DNA of 5,084 nt from an uncultured Cellulosilyticum sp. (GTDB lineage: Bacteria; Bacillota; Clostridia; Lachnospirales; Cellulosilyticaceae), in the NCBI GenBank assembly GCA_934725855.1, contig CAKVCL010000072.1:1-5084 (forward strand). Direction: 5' to 3'. Shown in pieces: positions 4,600 through 5,084 of the stretch. Each line of letters begins with the position of its first letter. The first letter of the stretch is position 1. The translations under genes and the position numbers were made by a program. The notes beneath the pieces were generated by a model. That model ran no database searches, was not told where the DNA came from, and was given only the letters and a program-made list of their open reading frames with translations.

Positions 4600-5037
4600 T
4601 TTTCATTACTACATGAAAAGAAACATTGGTTAGAAAGGTTAGAAGCATGCTATATTTCAGATGAAGTTTACTTAAGTTCAATAACAGATTCAGAAGACCA
4701 AGAAAAGGAAATTATTATAGAAGAAGATAGAGACTATTTAGCGGCAGCAAACTTTTATATATATTCTATTATGAAAAAAGAAGGAAAAGTGAAAGATACT
4801 CGTAAACAAATTCCACAAGAAAAATATTGCGAAAAGTTTAATGCGGATTTACGTAATCGAGGTATCGATGACAAGTGGTCATATGATGAGAAAATGAAAG
4901 TTATAGGAGAACTTTTCAAGGTTAAGAATAGAGAATTGTTTTTAGCACACAGGGAACTGTCTGAGGAAATAAGAGCAGATGATTTTGCATATAATTTTAT
5001 TAAAGAAAACACCACTTTACAAGAAAGTAGTTTATAA
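4600..5037 (+). pseudogene. 5'-truncated gene of unknown function
   Basis: An open frame enters directly from the element's right end and stops with TAA at 5035-5037, giving about 145 residues. A TTG at 4594 could be called as a start, but it lies inside the element end, follows an in-frame TGA (4591-4593) and has no ribosome site. The true 5' part was therefore most likely cut off by the insertion. The first in-frame ATG is at 4771 (MKKEGKVKD). The protein is highly charged and helical (DSEDQEKEIIIEEDRDYLAA, then a KK/EE-rich remainder), with no signal peptide, membrane segment or recognised motif. I do not recognise it. No upstream portion is visible left of the element, where IS110 DNA lies. 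Confidence 0.6.
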
Positions 5038-5084
5038 ATTCCAATAAATACAAGTGACCAAGTCATTCATTTCTGTAAATACTA

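Noticed and set aside
2771..4607. TTCATT as a target duplication of the IS1202-like element
   Set aside because: The copies lie at different distances from the two ends, and extending them to 12 bases gives only about 7 matches.

Overview
The window is a stack of mobile DNA. In about 5 kb it holds pieces of four unrelated mobile-element families and no intact host gene. The AT-rich composition, GGAGG-type ribosome binding sites 6-8 bases before the starts, and the protein types (ltrA-like group II intron reverse transcriptase, a Lachnospiraceae-style tyrosine recombinase, a clostridial-looking IS110 transposase) point to a low-GC Firmicute, most likely a gut Clostridium relative. That placement is inference. 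The recombinase remnant is less AT-rich than the rest, so the pieces probably have different histories.

Left part (1-1025). The window opens inside a group II intron reverse transcriptase, cut off exactly after its GTPQGG motif. The interrupting element (about 105-1025) has two matching ends of about 83 bp. Each end carries three copies of a CTATGCAAAGTAA-type motif at mirrored spacing. Inside is a wrecked tyrosine recombinase: an N-terminal DNA-binding part (243-767) and, in another frame, a C-terminal tail with the catalytic tyrosine (763-930), with most of the catalytic domain missing. It looks like a shrunken member of the class of transposons carrying several tyrosine recombinases.

Middle part (about 1027-2784). 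An IS110-family element with an intact 427-residue DEDD transposase (1154-2437). Upstream there is a promoter inside a long stem-loop that would hide the ribosome binding site only in transcripts entering from outside. Downstream are about 340 noncoding bases rich in secondary structure. By analogy with the IS110/IS1111 bridge (seeker) RNAs, this is the candidate guide RNA and one of the two most interesting items here.

Right part (2785-4599). A complete-looking IS1202-like (formerly ISNCY) element with a 462-residue DDE transposase (2863-4251), asymmetric inverted ends, and a 3' noncoding stretch of about 345 bases. That stretch contains an unusually strong three-way-junction RNA fold (4374-4498) with no function I recognise. 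A palindromic, terminator-like hairpin lies close to the right end.

End (4600-5037). The 3' part of an unidentified, charged, probably soluble protein whose 5' part was lost at the insertion boundary.

The IS110 and IS1202-like transposases look intact and could be active. The recombinase element could move only if a complete relative acted on its ends. The two structured noncoding regions, each just downstream of a transposase, are the parts that known coding features do not explain.
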